Shown one piece after another: positions 23,758 through 30,249 of a stretch of DNA of 37,979 nucleotides. The notes under the pieces were generated by a model. That model was not told the origin of the DNA. It was given only the letters and a program-made list of their open reading frames with translations, and made no database searches. The position numbers and the translations under genes were made by a program. How positions within the stretch are numbered: the stretch's first letter is position 1; each line of letters begins with the position of its first letter. Location of the stretch: contig JAJDXW010000122.1 in assembly GCA_022823045.1 (NCBI GenBank), forward strand, positions 1 to 37,979. The letters run 5' to 3'. The stretch comes from Gammaproteobacteria bacterium (GTDB lineage: Bacteria > Pseudomonadota > Gammaproteobacteria > HK1).

Positions 23758-24879
23758 TCAGGGTTCCGGAACCTCCACCGCGTGGAAGGTGGCGGCCTCC
23801 ATCGCCTCCCAGTCCACCCGCAGGCCGAGGCCGGGACGCTCGGGAGCGGTGACGAAGCCGTCCGGTCCGGGGCGGATCACGTCGACCATTCCATACTCGA
23901 AGGCTTCGTAGGGCATCGCCTGCTCGAAGAAGGTGCAGTTGTCGAGCGCGAGCATGAGGTGGAGGTTGGCGGCCGCGGCGAGGTTGTAGCCCCAGGACAT
24001 GATCTCGCAGTCGAGCCCCGCGGATCGGGCGAGGGCCGCGGCCTCCCGAGCCGGGCCGATGCCGCCCATCATGGTGACGTCGGTGCGCGCGGTGCTCCAG
24101 GTCCGGGTCCGAATCGCCTCGCCAAAGAGCGAGAGGTCCTGGACCCAGTTGCCCGACGGAAGGACGGGAACGGAGAGCTCGCGGGTGAGGGCGCGGTAGC
24201 CCTCGAGGTCGTGGTCCGGCAGCGGTGCCTCGAACCAGCGGAAGCCGAGGTCCGCAAGCTCGCGCCCCGCCCGCATCGCCTGCTCGCGGGTGTAGTTGTT
24301 CTCGACGTCGAGCATGAAGTCGACGCCGGCGCCGGGGTGCTCGCGGCGCACCGCCCGCGCGAGCGCGAGGTCGCGCGCCGGATCGCACCAGGTGTGGAAC
24401 TTGATCGCGCGAAACCCGGCATCCAGACACTCGGCGACGAAGTCGAGGTAGGCGGGCACGCTCGCCAGCATCGGCGGGCTCGCGTAGGCGGGGAGCCGGT
24501 CACGGGTGCCGCCGAGCAGGCGATGGAGGGGCACGCCCGCCTCCTTCGCGGCGAGGTCGAAGAGCGCGACCTCGATGGCGGCGACCGCCCCGGGAGGCAA
24601 GGGGAACACCCGCGGGCGCATCTCGTGCAGGATCGCCTCGCGCGCCAGCGGGTCCTTGCCGACGAGGACCGGGAGAAGGTGGCGCATCGCCTCCGCGGTG
24701 TACCGGTCGAAGTCGAAGGAGGTGGCGTTCCACACCGCCCCGACCCCTTCCCCCCCGTCATCGGCTACCACCTGCACGACGATGCAGGTCATGAACTGCG
24801 GCGGCAATTCGTGCGACCACGAGTGGCGTTCCACCGGCGGCCCGACGCACCGCGCCTCGACCCGCTCGATCCGGCTCAT
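23758..24879 (-). CDS. Mandelate racemase/muconate lactonizing enzyme family protein
   Basis: 373 residues of the enolase superfamily. N-terminal capping domain RIERVEARCVGPPVERHSWS, then the barrel with RAIKFHTWCDPARDLALA (Lys base region), metal-binding Asp in DFMLDVENNYTREQAM and Glu in RWFEAPLPDHDLEGYR, and a late SWGYNLAAAANLHLMLALDN. Such enzymes dehydrate or epimerise sugar acids or related carboxylates. The ATG at 24879 overlaps the stop of the upstream transferase gene (ATGA). That gene is broken by the transposon, so expression here may be altered. The specific substrate cannot be assigned. Confidence 0.8.
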   Translation of the reverse strand: MSRIERVEARCVGPPVERHSWSHELPPQFMTCIVVQVVADDGGEGVGAVWNATSFDFDRYTAEAMRHLLPVLVGKDPLAREAILHEMRPRVFPLPPGAVAAIEVALFDLAAKEAGVPLHRLLGGTRDRLPAYASPPMLASVPAYLDFVAECLDAGFRAIKFHTWCDPARDLALARAVRREHPGAGVDFMLDVENNYTREQAMRAGRELADLGFRWFEAPLPDHDLEGYRALTRELSVPVLPSGNWVQDLSLFGEAIRTRTWSTARTDVTMMGGIGPAREAAALARSAGLDCEIMSWGYNLAAAANLHLMLALDNCTFFEQAMPYEAFEYGMVDVIRPGPDGFVTAPERPGLGLRVDWEAMEAATFHAVEVPEP

Positions 24880-25274
24880 CGTTCAGCGCCCCCCGCGGAG
24901 CCCGGGAGATCGGCGTAGACCTCGAACTTCTCCGGGTCGAAGGCGAGGGGCTGCACGATCCCGCCCGCCGCCTCCAGCACCGCGGCCACCTCCGGCACCG
25001 CGACGGTGTTTTCGAAGACCCGCGCCAGAGCCGGGAACTCCCCCGCCAGATCGATGCCCGCGAGGAGCGCATTCCGGACCTGGGGCACGAGAAAGCAGTC
25101 GGCGACCGTAATCTCGTCACCCACCGCGAAGCATCCCGCGCACCGGCCGAGGATTGCTTCGATGGCGCCGAACTCCCGGCGGATGAAGTGGAGCCGCAAG
25201 GGATGGACGGCGGGCGGGGCCTTCACCATCCCCCACTCGCCGATCGCCTGGATGATGAAGGGGATGTTCTGGTA
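24876..25274 (-). pseudogene. Glutathione S-transferase, 3' part (split by transposon)
   Basis: This is the C-terminal, all-helical half of a glutathione-transferase-like protein: FRENTVAVPEV-type sequence, AGCFAVGDEITVADCFLVPQ and a C-terminus at SAGGAER. Joining it to 28638-29065 through one copy of the 8-bp duplication TTCTGGTA gives an unbroken frame reading TQPYQ-NIPFIIQAIGEWG-MVKAPP and a protein of about 272 residues. The TVADCFLVPQ segment resembles maleylacetoacetate isomerase/zeta-class transferases. The stop overlaps the ATG of the enolase-superfamily gene, so the two formed an operon before the insertion. Confidence 0.85.
25267..25274. repeat. Target-site duplication, left copy
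   Basis: TTCTGGTA directly precedes the left inverted repeat. The identical octamer follows the right inverted repeat at 28638-28645. Eight bases is the duplication length made by IS1595-family transposases. Confidence 0.95.
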
Positions 25275-25297
25275 GGGGATTATATACGAAAGTAACG
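25275..25297 (+). repeat. Left terminal inverted repeat, 23 bp
   Basis: Begins GGGGATTATATAC and ends AAAGTAACG. It is identical to the reverse complement of 28615-28637 over all 23 bases; the next base differs (A versus T). A further short palindrome, AGCTCG-AA-CGAGCT, follows at 25299-25312 on this side only. Confidence 0.95.
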
Positions 25298-25351
25298 AAG
25301 CTCGAACGAGCTAACGACCACAATGTCTTCCTCGGCTTGTAAAGTGCGAAT

Positions 25352-25500
25352 GAGACGCCCGACGGGCGTCTCAACTTCATCGCCCTCTTGAGGGCGGCGC
25401 TCGGCGGGGTTTGGCCGTTTGGTGCGTTCACGGTTCCCCGCCTAGCGGGTACTGCGCAGCGGTCCTAGCGACCAAGTGGTGCCGCCGAGCGCCGCTCTCG
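25352..25500. other. Structured non-coding segment at the left end of the transposon
   Basis: Closely packed inverted repeats: an arm pair at 25352-25359/25365-25372 (GAGACGCC/GGCGTCTC), then GCCCTC-TT-GAGGGC (25382-25395), then GGCGCTCGGCGG (25396-25407), which is perfectly complementary to CCGCCGAGCGCC (25482-25493), with flanking pairs extending it. An alternative GGCGGGG/CCCCGCC pair lies inside. No supported gene overlaps. It could be a folded RNA, a recombination or replication site, or a transcription barrier protecting the element from outside promoters. Confidence 0.45.
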
Positions 25501-25527
25501 ATCCTATCATCCCCGCCGCATATCTCA

Positions 25528-25839
25528 TCAATCCTTCCCTCTCGGCTTGTCTCGCCAAGTCACGTCTGCGGGCTGAACCAGCGCCCGACCTATCTCCTTC
25601 AAATCCTCCATCGTGACCGGCCCACCATCCTCGGGGAGCCGCACGTCTTCCTCTAATTCGACCTTTGTCGGCTGGTAACTGGACTTTACCAGTTCAATCG
25701 GCATTGCCTGTTCTTCTTCCCGTTTTGCCTTTTCTCGTTCGAGTACATAAGGCGGCGGAGACCGCTTACGCTTTCGTCCGATTCCAAATCGCTTACGTCT
25801 GGCCATTTCATGCCACCAGTCACGAATGACGTTCAGCAT
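25528..25839 (-). CDS. Transposon cargo: 103-residue charged protein, function unknown
   Basis: From the ATG at 25839 it begins MLNVIRDWWHEMARRKRFGI, then GRKRKRSPPPYVLEREKAKR, a central MPIELVKSSYQPTKVELEED and a tail EDLKEIGRALVQPADVTWRD. The N-terminal 45 residues are strongly basic and the C-terminal half acidic. No membrane segment or known motif. An ATG eight codons further upstream (25863) is open but lacks a ribosome site. It is divergent from the membrane-protein operon across the structured segment at 25883-26021. Charge pattern and size would suit a nucleic-acid binding or antitoxin-like role, but that is only a guess. Confidence 0.6.
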   Translation of the reverse strand: MLNVIRDWWHEMARRKRFGIGRKRKRSPPPYVLEREKAKREEEQAMPIELVKSSYQPTKVELEEDVRLPEDGGPVTMEDLKEIGRALVQPADVTWRDKPRGKD

Positions 25840-25882
25840 TGTATCACACCCCTTGACTCTCATGTGCGAATGGTTTAGGTTC

Positions 25883-26021
25883 GGCCGTGGATACCGTCGC
25901 AGTGGCCCGATGCCGGGTCGCTCGTCGAATACAATAGCCATACCCAAGCGGTAAGGGGTAGCTCCCCGAACCGGGCGAATAGGCGGGACCTCGCATGCCA
26001 CATGCGGCGGTATCCACGGCC
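25883..26021 (+). ncRNA. Candidate structured RNA closed by a perfect 14-bp stem
   Basis: GGCCGTGGATACCG (25883-25896) is the exact reverse complement of CGGTATCCACGGCC (26008-26021). Inside are three hairpins: CCCG-ATGC-CGGG (25906-25917); CGG-TAA-GGGG-TAGCT-CCCC-GAA-CCG (25949-25973), whose facing UAA and GAA match the known UAA/GAN internal-loop motif when the + strand is read; and CGCATG-CCA-CATGCG (25992-26006), stacked one base from the closing stem. The outer stem lies 45 bp from the membrane-protein ATG (26067) and 43 bp from the divergent ATG (25839). It could be a 5' leader element or a free-standing RNA. I cannot match it to a riboswitch class. Confidence 0.5.
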
Positions 26022-26066
26022 CGGCACCATTTCCGGGTCGAATGGATACCGAACTGGAGTGTGGCG

Positions 26067-26594
26067 ATGATCGACATACCCAAGATACTAGGCGGAAGCG
26101 TTGTCGCCGGATTTGGCCTATCCGCTGGACGCGACCTGTACCGTAAGACTAAAAAGAACCTCCTTATGGCTTTGATTGTTATATGTCTCATCGGTATCTT
26201 TTTCGGTGGCGTATGGTTGGCTCGTCAATACGAAACTGCTTTAGGCGCAATCTTTGGGCGACTCGGTGCATTGGTTGTTCTAGTCGGGAGCTTCTGTACC
26301 GTACAGGTCAGTCTGATCTTCCTACTTGTTATGTTCGGCGCTAGCGGACCAGTTGCTGAAATGGTAACCACTCAGCTTACCTTATACAACATGACCTCTA
26401 TTCTTGCGTCTGAGGTTATGATGAAACCCATAGAATACATGTTTGACCTTTTATGGCACGATGCTCCCAACAGCGAAAACCATTTCGCCATGCTTGTGCT
26501 GTTTTGGGTAGAAGCTGCTCAAGTCTTGTTGTTCCTGCTAGGAGCCGTGATAGGTAGTTTTCAGCGAGATTCGTATGGAGCAACTACGACATGA
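26067..26594 (+). CDS. Transposon cargo: three- to four-helix membrane protein
   Basis: 175 residues from the ATG at 26067 with GGAG six bases upstream. Glycine-rich N-terminus KILGGSVVAGFGLSAGRDLY then RKTKKN; membrane helices at about 32-51, 66-90 (long, perhaps bent) and 141-164; a loop WHDAPNSENHF between. The GxxxGRDxYRKTKK start recalls small membrane proteins on mobile elements. No enzymatic motif. The stop overlaps the next gene (ATGA), so both products are probably made together and may form one complex. Base composition is far lower in GC than the host. Function unknown. Confidence 0.75.
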   Translation: MIDIPKILGGSVVAGFGLSAGRDLYRKTKKNLLMALIVICLIGIFFGGVWLARQYETALGAIFGRLGALVVLVGSFCTVQVSLIFLLVMFGASGPVAEMVTTQLTLYNMTSILASEVMMKPIEYMFDLLWHDAPNSENHFAMLVLFWVEAAQVLLFLLGAVIGSFQRDSYGATTT

Positions 26595-27169
26595 AAACCT
26601 TGGGAGCAAACAACATTATTGTGATGGTCCTTGTGACCGCTCTTGTAGTGGTGACATTCCTATTGATGCACACATTATTCTCTCGCCCCATTAGCGGGTT
26701 GGCCGTTGAACTCCTAGCCGCTGCCGTAGCTGTGGTCCTAGTTGTCGTCTCCGTGGGGATTACGATTCACTTTCAAAACAAGGCAGAAACCGAACGGCAG
26801 TATCGTGTTTGCCTGTTCGAGAACAAGATGCGCGAATATACAAAGTTCCTCGAACTTACCGCCAAAGCAGACGATGATGATCGAGTAGACGATAATGAGG
26901 TAGAGCAGATTCGCAATCAAGCACGAGTAATCGCGATGCTGGCGCATAAACCCATGCTAATCTCTTTGGCTGCCTTTGTTGACAACCTTGAGCAAACACG
27001 AGAGTTGCACATAGGCGATTCAAGCGGTAATGGCACGTTTCAGGAAGTTATCGTAGCCATGCGTGTCGATCTGAGTGTTGTGGACATCGTTACTCAAGAG
27101 TCTGAACGGGCAATTCGTCAGATGGTGCTGCGGCCGCGAAAAAGCTCCGACGCTAGAAGGACTAGGTGA
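26591..27169 (+). CDS. Transposon cargo: membrane-anchored protein with cytoplasmic helical domain
   Basis: 192 residues. Two membrane helices (about 9-28 and 34-58) form a hairpin, followed by about 130 soluble residues: CLFENKMREYTKFLELTAKA, an acidic DDDDRVDDNEVEQIRNQARV, then IAMLAHKPMLISLAAFVDNL and FQEVIVAMRVDLSVVDIVTQ. The soluble part looks like a family of helical domains (YxxFLxL...IRxxAR...AFxxxL...EVIxAMRxDL) on membrane proteins of plasmids, phages and islands, whose role is not known to me. Four-base overlap with the upstream membrane gene implies translational coupling. A membrane-anchored sensor with a soluble domain is one reading. Confidence 0.75.
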   Translation: MKTLGANNIIVMVLVTALVVVTFLLMHTLFSRPISGLAVELLAAAVAVVLVVVSVGITIHFQNKAETERQYRVCLFENKMREYTKFLELTAKADDDDRVDDNEVEQIRNQARVIAMLAHKPMLISLAAFVDNLEQTRELHIGDSSGNGTFQEVIVAMRVDLSVVDIVTQESERAIRQMVLRPRKSSDARRTR

Positions 27170-27208
27170 GAGAAGAGGGTTGCAACGACGAAGAAAGCGT
27201 GGATAATG

Positions 27209-27236
27209 CCCACCGGGAGCGGCAACCCCCGGTGGG
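27209..27236 (+). terminator. Hairpin downstream of the membrane-protein pair
   Basis: CCCACCGGG (27209-27217) pairs perfectly with CCCGGTGGG (27228-27236) around a 10-base loop, 39 bp after the stop of the second membrane gene. No T tract follows at once; a TTTT comes at 27269-27272 after a second pairing region. It may be an RNA-stabilising stem or a partial terminator ahead of the 58-residue gene. Confidence 0.45.
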
Positions 27237-27262
27237 CTGAGAGGCCGAGGTGACAGCCAAGA

Positions 27263-27294
27263 CCTCTCTTTTCACCGCGAACCTTGAAGAGAGG
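27263..27294 (+). promoter_or_regulatory. Hairpin able to hide the ribosome site of the 58-residue gene
   Basis: CCTCTCTT (27263-27270) is perfectly complementary to AAGAGAGG (27287-27294), which is part of the ribosome site for the GTG at 27303. The same CCTCTC can instead pair with GAGAGG at 27239-27244, which would free the site. These two exclusive pairings are the classic layout of a translational switch. Whether it operates is inference. Confidence 0.45.
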
Positions 27295-27302
27295 AGACAA
27301 CG

Positions 27303-27479
27303 GTGAAACTGAGAATCGTTGCAAGAAGCGAAATTGCCTCGTCCAGTTCTGCACGCGAATTACGGCAGCGCGATATCCAGCGCAAAATCAAGTCTAAAGG
27401 ATTTCGCAAACGTTTCGCGAAGCGTCTTGCCAAGCATCTCGAAGACGGAGAAGACATACTCCATGAATTGGACACATAA
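27303..27479 (+). CDS. Transposon cargo: 58-residue basic protein
   Basis: GTG at 27303 with AGAGGAG eight bases upstream. Starts VKLRIVARSEIASSSSAREL, then RQRDIQRKIKSKGFRKRFAK and RLAKHLEDGEDILHELDT. The middle is very rich in Arg and Lys and predicted helical; the last 12 residues are acidic. It could bind RNA or DNA, or be a small toxin. Good ribosome site, sensible stop directly before a strong hairpin and lower GC than the host support a real gene. Too short for reliable family assignment. Confidence 0.5.
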   Translation: MKLRIVARSEIASSSSARELRQRDIQRKIKSKGFRKRFAKRLAKHLEDGEDILHELDT

Positions 27480-27483
27480 CGAC

Positions 27484-27512
27484 ATAGGCGGGGCCGTAGA
27501 GGCCCCGCCTAT
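27484..27512. terminator. Perfect 12-bp hairpin between converging cargo and transposase genes
   Basis: ATAGGCGGGGCC and GGCCCCGCCTAT enclose a 5-base loop. The stem starts five bases after the 58-residue gene ends and finishes two bases before the transposase stop, so it can serve both strands. Its exact fit between the two genes supports both gene calls. Confidence 0.7.
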
Positions 27513-27514
27513 CT

Positions 27515-28498
27515 CTAGTGCGGCCGAGCTCCTGAATCCAGCCCATTGTCGCGAATCAGGTCCCGGTAACGAAGTCGCCGACCGCGCATCCCGATAGCCG
27601 TGAGCTTCATGATGTCATGCGTGTCCAGATCACGCATGTTCGACTTGCCAGTGAACTCGGCCAAGTACCGCGCCAAGTGCTTGTCCGACAGCTTGTGAAA
27701 CGTGCCTTTATGCGCTCGCTTCAACATGCTCCAGAAGCTCTCCATGCTGTTCGTGTGGACGTCACCCCGCACGTACTCGTGGGCCGAATGCACCACCGTC
27801 TCATGGTCGAATGGCATGCCTTCGTATGCGGCCGCGTCGTCAGTGTAGACCGTGGCGGACGGATCAACATACTCGGACACGAACTCCTGTAGCGTGCTCT
27901 TGGTAGTGTTCGGTACAACTCTCGCCGCCACGGCTTTACTCGTCCGGTCCTTGGCTCCGACAACGGCCGTCTTCCCGGCCGTCCCGCGTCCGAGCTTCGC
28001 CGCCTCCTTGCGCTTGGCGTTCGACATGTTCTTGCGCTTGCCACCGAAGTATGTCTCGTCCACTTCCACCGGACCGGAGAACAGACCCCGGTATTCGATG
28101 CGAGCTTCACGCAGTCGGTGTGCCAGGTGCCAAGCCGACTTCTGCGTGATGTTCAGGTCTCGGTGCAGCTTCATGCTCGACACCGACTTGAGGTTGGTGG
28201 CCACCAAGTAGATTGCCAGTAGCCAGGTGCGGTATGACAGCTTGGACGACTGCATCGCCGTACCGGTCTTGACGCTGAAGAACTTGGCGCAGCCTTTCTC
28301 CCGGCATCGATACGGCATGGTGGGATGCTTCGTCTTGGTCTGGACGTTGAGGGAGCCGCAGCGCGGACAGCAGATCCCGCTCGGCCACCGAAGGTTGACG
28401 AACCACTGCTCCGCGGAGGCTTCGTCCGGGAACTGGTCGAAGAAAGCCATCAGCGACATCCCTTCGCGGTAGTGCTTCCCGGGTGCTTTTCGAGCCAT
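27515..28498 (-). CDS. IS1595-family transposase (ISXO2-like DDE domain)
   Basis: 327 residues. N-terminal zinc ribbon with Cys44, Cys47, Cys65 and Cys70 (CCPRCGS ... YRCREKGCAKFF), a helical HTH-like region (LHRDLNITQKSAWHLAHRLR), then the ISXO2 catalytic domain: Asp147 in VEVDETYFGGK, Asp220 in VYTDDAAAYEG and Asn250/Glu253 in GDVHTNSMESFWSMLKRAHK. All catalytic positions are present and the frame is intact, so it should be active. Its inverted repeats and 8-bp duplication are in place. Expressed leftward from a promoter inside a dyad at 28507-28563. Confidence 0.95.
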   Translation of the reverse strand: MARKAPGKHYREGMSLMAFFDQFPDEASAEQWFVNLRWPSGICCPRCGSLNVQTKTKHPTMPYRCREKGCAKFFSVKTGTAMQSSKLSYRTWLLAIYLVATNLKSVSSMKLHRDLNITQKSAWHLAHRLREARIEYRGLFSGPVEVDETYFGGKRKNMSNAKRKEAAKLGRGTAGKTAVVGAKDRTSKAVAARVVPNTTKSTLQEFVSEYVDPSATVYTDDAAAYEGMPFDHETVVHSAHEYVRGDVHTNSMESFWSMLKRAHKGTFHKLSDKHLARYLAEFTGKSNMRDLDTHDIMKLTAIGMRGRRLRYRDLIRDNGLDSGARPH

Positions 28499-28506
28499 TT
28501 GAGCCT

Positions 28507-28563
28507 CGTTACTCTGTGTTGGATGTACCTCTCATTATACCAGAGTAACGATTTGAGGAGCAA
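28507..28563 (-). promoter_or_regulatory. Transposase promoter inside a 10-bp dyad
   Basis: Reading leftward: TTGCTC (28563-28558), 18 bp, then TGG-TATAAT (-10 at 28539-28534, perfect with an extended TG). CGTTACTCTG (28507-28516) and CAGAGTAACG (28541-28550) are perfect inverted copies on both sides of the -10. The half-site GAGTAACG resembles the inner end of the terminal repeats (AAAGTAACG). The transposase may thus bind and repress its own promoter. Confidence 0.65.
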
Positions 28564-28614
28564 GCGTATAACTGTAGGAAAATGTATCGTTTTTCAGATT
28601 CTTCTACGCCGTTA

Positions 28615-28637
28615 CGTTACTTTCGTATATAATCCCC
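28615..28637 (-). repeat. Right terminal inverted repeat, 23 bp
   Basis: Read leftward it begins GGGGATTATATAC, identical to the left end over 23 bases. The inner flank continues TAACGG, so a second AACG copy adjoins the repeat here. Confidence 0.95.
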
Positions 28638-28645
28638 TTCTGGTA
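28638..28645. repeat. Target-site duplication, right copy
   Basis: TTCTGGTA, identical to 25267-25274. Confidence 0.95.
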
Positions 28646-29065
28646 GGGCTGGGTGTCCGCGGCGACGATCCACGCGATGCGGCGCGCTTCCGCCCGCCGC
28701 CAGGGATCCTCGGGGAGCATCGGTCGGCCGAGGTCCGCACCGAGCACGTCGTCGAGGTAGTCCAGGATGGGACCAGACTGGGTCATCTTCCGGCCGTCAG
28801 GCAGAAGCAGCACGGGCACCCTCCCCTCCGGGTTGAAGGCGGTGAGGTCGGTGGTGTCGAGCCTCTTCGTCTCGGGGTCGTCCGCGGGCATCGTGAAGAC
28901 GGGAATTCCGCGGTGGTCGGTCTCGAAGCCGGTGCTCACCAGCTCGACCGACGAGGGCGGAACCCCCCGGCAGCCGAGGTAGAGCGTCACCCGCATCGAA
29001 GCGCTGCTCACCGGGTGGTAGAAGAGGCGCATCGGTCCAGCCGGCGGCGCCGTTTCGTTCGTCAT
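28638..29065 (-). pseudogene. Glutathione S-transferase, 5' part (split by transposon)
   Basis: The thioredoxin-fold half of the transferase: MRLFYHPVSSASMRVTLYLG (the SSxSxRV motif of zeta-class and maleylacetoacetate isomerases), FNPEGRVPVLLLPDGRKMTQ and SGPILDYLDDVLG. The frame enters the transposon after DTQPYQ and adds about 11 foreign residues before a stop at 28604, so a 153-residue truncated product may be made. It lacks most of the C-terminal helical domain and is unlikely to be active. Leader residues before MRLFYH are unusual in length; the ATG at 28 bases 5' of it (29065) is the upstream choice. Confidence 0.85.
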
Positions 29066-29209
29066 GTCGGGTCTCCACGTCCGAAGGGTGTGCCGAGGTC
29101 GCGCGTCCGGCGGACGGGCAGGGGTAGATTAGACTGACGCGGCGTCACCGGCGAGCCTCCGCGATCCGGAGCAAGGCGACCGGCAGGGATATCCAAAGGG
29201 AGAATCGAA

Positions 29210-30202
29210 ATGCAGATCATCAAGCGCGGCGAAGTCACCAAGTACGCATTCGACGCCCGGGAGGAGCCGGTGCTTCGTGTCAAGCAGGAAGAGTCGTTCC
29301 AGGTCGAGACGGAGGATGCGCTGACCGGACTCATCGAGGATGACAGCGACGATCCGAAGGTCCACCAGTTCGTGGGCGATGCGCACGTGGACGCGCTGAA
29401 CGCGGCGTGGCCGCCGAAGTACAACCCGGTCATCGGGCCGATCTGGGTCGAGGGCTGCGAGGCCGGGGATGTGCTCGCCGTGAACATCGAATTCATCGAT
29501 CCGTGGCGGTACGGATTCTCCGGAATTCTTCCCGGCATCGGACCCTATGGCGAGTCGTCGCGATGGGGCGGCCAGTGCGCGGAGCCGAGAGTCCAGGTCA
29601 TCGAGCACCTTCCCGGGCCGAGCGGTCACACGCGTGACGGAAAGGGGAAGTACTCCGATCGCCTCACCTGGGACCTCGAACCCTTTTGCGGGACGCTCGC
29701 CACCGCGCCGGAGCGCGAGGTCTTCACTTCGCTCCTCGGCCAGGGTCCCTTCGGCGGCAACATCGACTGCCGGGACGTGGCGCCTGGACACACCGTCCTC
29801 CTGAACTCCTATCACGAAGGGGGACTCCTCTACATCGGCGACATCCATGGTGGACAGGGCGATACCGAGTTCACCGGAATCGCCGACGAGACCCGCGCCA
29901 CCGTCCAGCTTCACTGCACGGTCATCAAGAACAAGCGCATGCCGACGGTGCGAATCGTCAAGCCCGAGAGCATCGTCGCGGTCGGCATCAACCTGCCGAT
30001 GGAGCAGGCGGTATACGATGCCTGCGCGAACATGATCGACTGGCTGAGCGACGACTATGACATCAAGCCACAGGACATCTACATCCGCATGTCCTGCGAT
30101 CCCGCTTTCCGCATCCGGACCTACCAGATGGTGCGGGCCATCACGATTCAGCACGTCGTGGGCGCGGAGTACCCGAAGCACCGCCTTGATCCGGCATTCT
30201 AG
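29210..30202 (+). CDS. Acetamidase/formamidase-family protein
   Basis: 330 residues: IWVEGCEAGDVLAVNIEFID, then SSRWGGQCAEPRVQVIEHLP, a metal- and substrate-loop region GGNIDCRDVAPGHTVLLNSY and the family GDIHGGQGDTEFTGIADETR (bearing the GDxHxxQGDGE-type motif, here ending GDTEF). Family members hydrolyse short amides to ammonia plus formate or acetate. It is shorter than classical FmdA (about 400). An SDR gene follows 47 bp downstream on the same strand. Likely role: nitrogen release from a small amide. Confidence 0.85.
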   Translation: MQIIKRGEVTKYAFDAREEPVLRVKQEESFQVETEDALTGLIEDDSDDPKVHQFVGDAHVDALNAAWPPKYNPVIGPIWVEGCEAGDVLAVNIEFIDPWRYGFSGILPGIGPYGESSRWGGQCAEPRVQVIEHLPGPSGHTRDGKGKYSDRLTWDLEPFCGTLATAPEREVFTSLLGQGPFGGNIDCRDVAPGHTVLLNSYHEGGLLYIGDIHGGQGDTEFTGIADETRATVQLHCTVIKNKRMPTVRIVKPESIVAVGINLPMEQAVYDACANMIDWLSDDYDIKPQDIYIRMSCDPAFRIRTYQMVRAITIQHVVGAEYPKHRLDPAF

Positions 30203-30249
30203 CCCGCCCCGCCGCACTCGATTCACTCCCACAAGAGAGGAACAAGACC

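Larger units (their letters stand above)
25275..28637. mobile_element. Complete IS1595-family transposon with cargo genes, 3,363 bp
   Basis: Both ends carry a perfect 23-bp inverted repeat beginning GGGGATTATATAC (25275-25297 and 28615-28637), flanked by an 8-bp duplication. Inside are a transposase (27515-28498, leftward), a 103-residue gene (leftward), two membrane-protein genes and a 58-residue gene (rightward), plus several RNA-like hairpins. Much of the cargo region (about 26050-27480) is clearly AT-richer than the roughly 70% GC host, so it was acquired from elsewhere. The ends, duplication and open transposase all look intact, implying recent insertion. IS1595 is known to include members that carry passenger genes; this cargo set is not one I recognise. 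Confidence 0.95.

Noticed and set aside
25117-25431. Small leftward open frame crossing the left transposon end (MNAPNGQTPPSAAL...)
   Set aside because: It runs across the inverted repeat from element into host DNA and overlaps the folded non-coding segment, so a genuine gene is unlikely, although its Arg/Lys-rich middle was considered.
25941-25960. tRNA-like D-arm (ACCC-AAGCGGTAA-GGGT) inside the transposon
   Set aside because: No matching acceptor, anticodon or T arm can be drawn around it, and the sequence is better explained by the UAA/GAA hairpin.
25275-28637. Retron or CRISPR-type system inside the transposon
   Set aside because: No reverse transcriptase gene, no regularly spaced repeats and no Cas- or TnpB-like protein are present.
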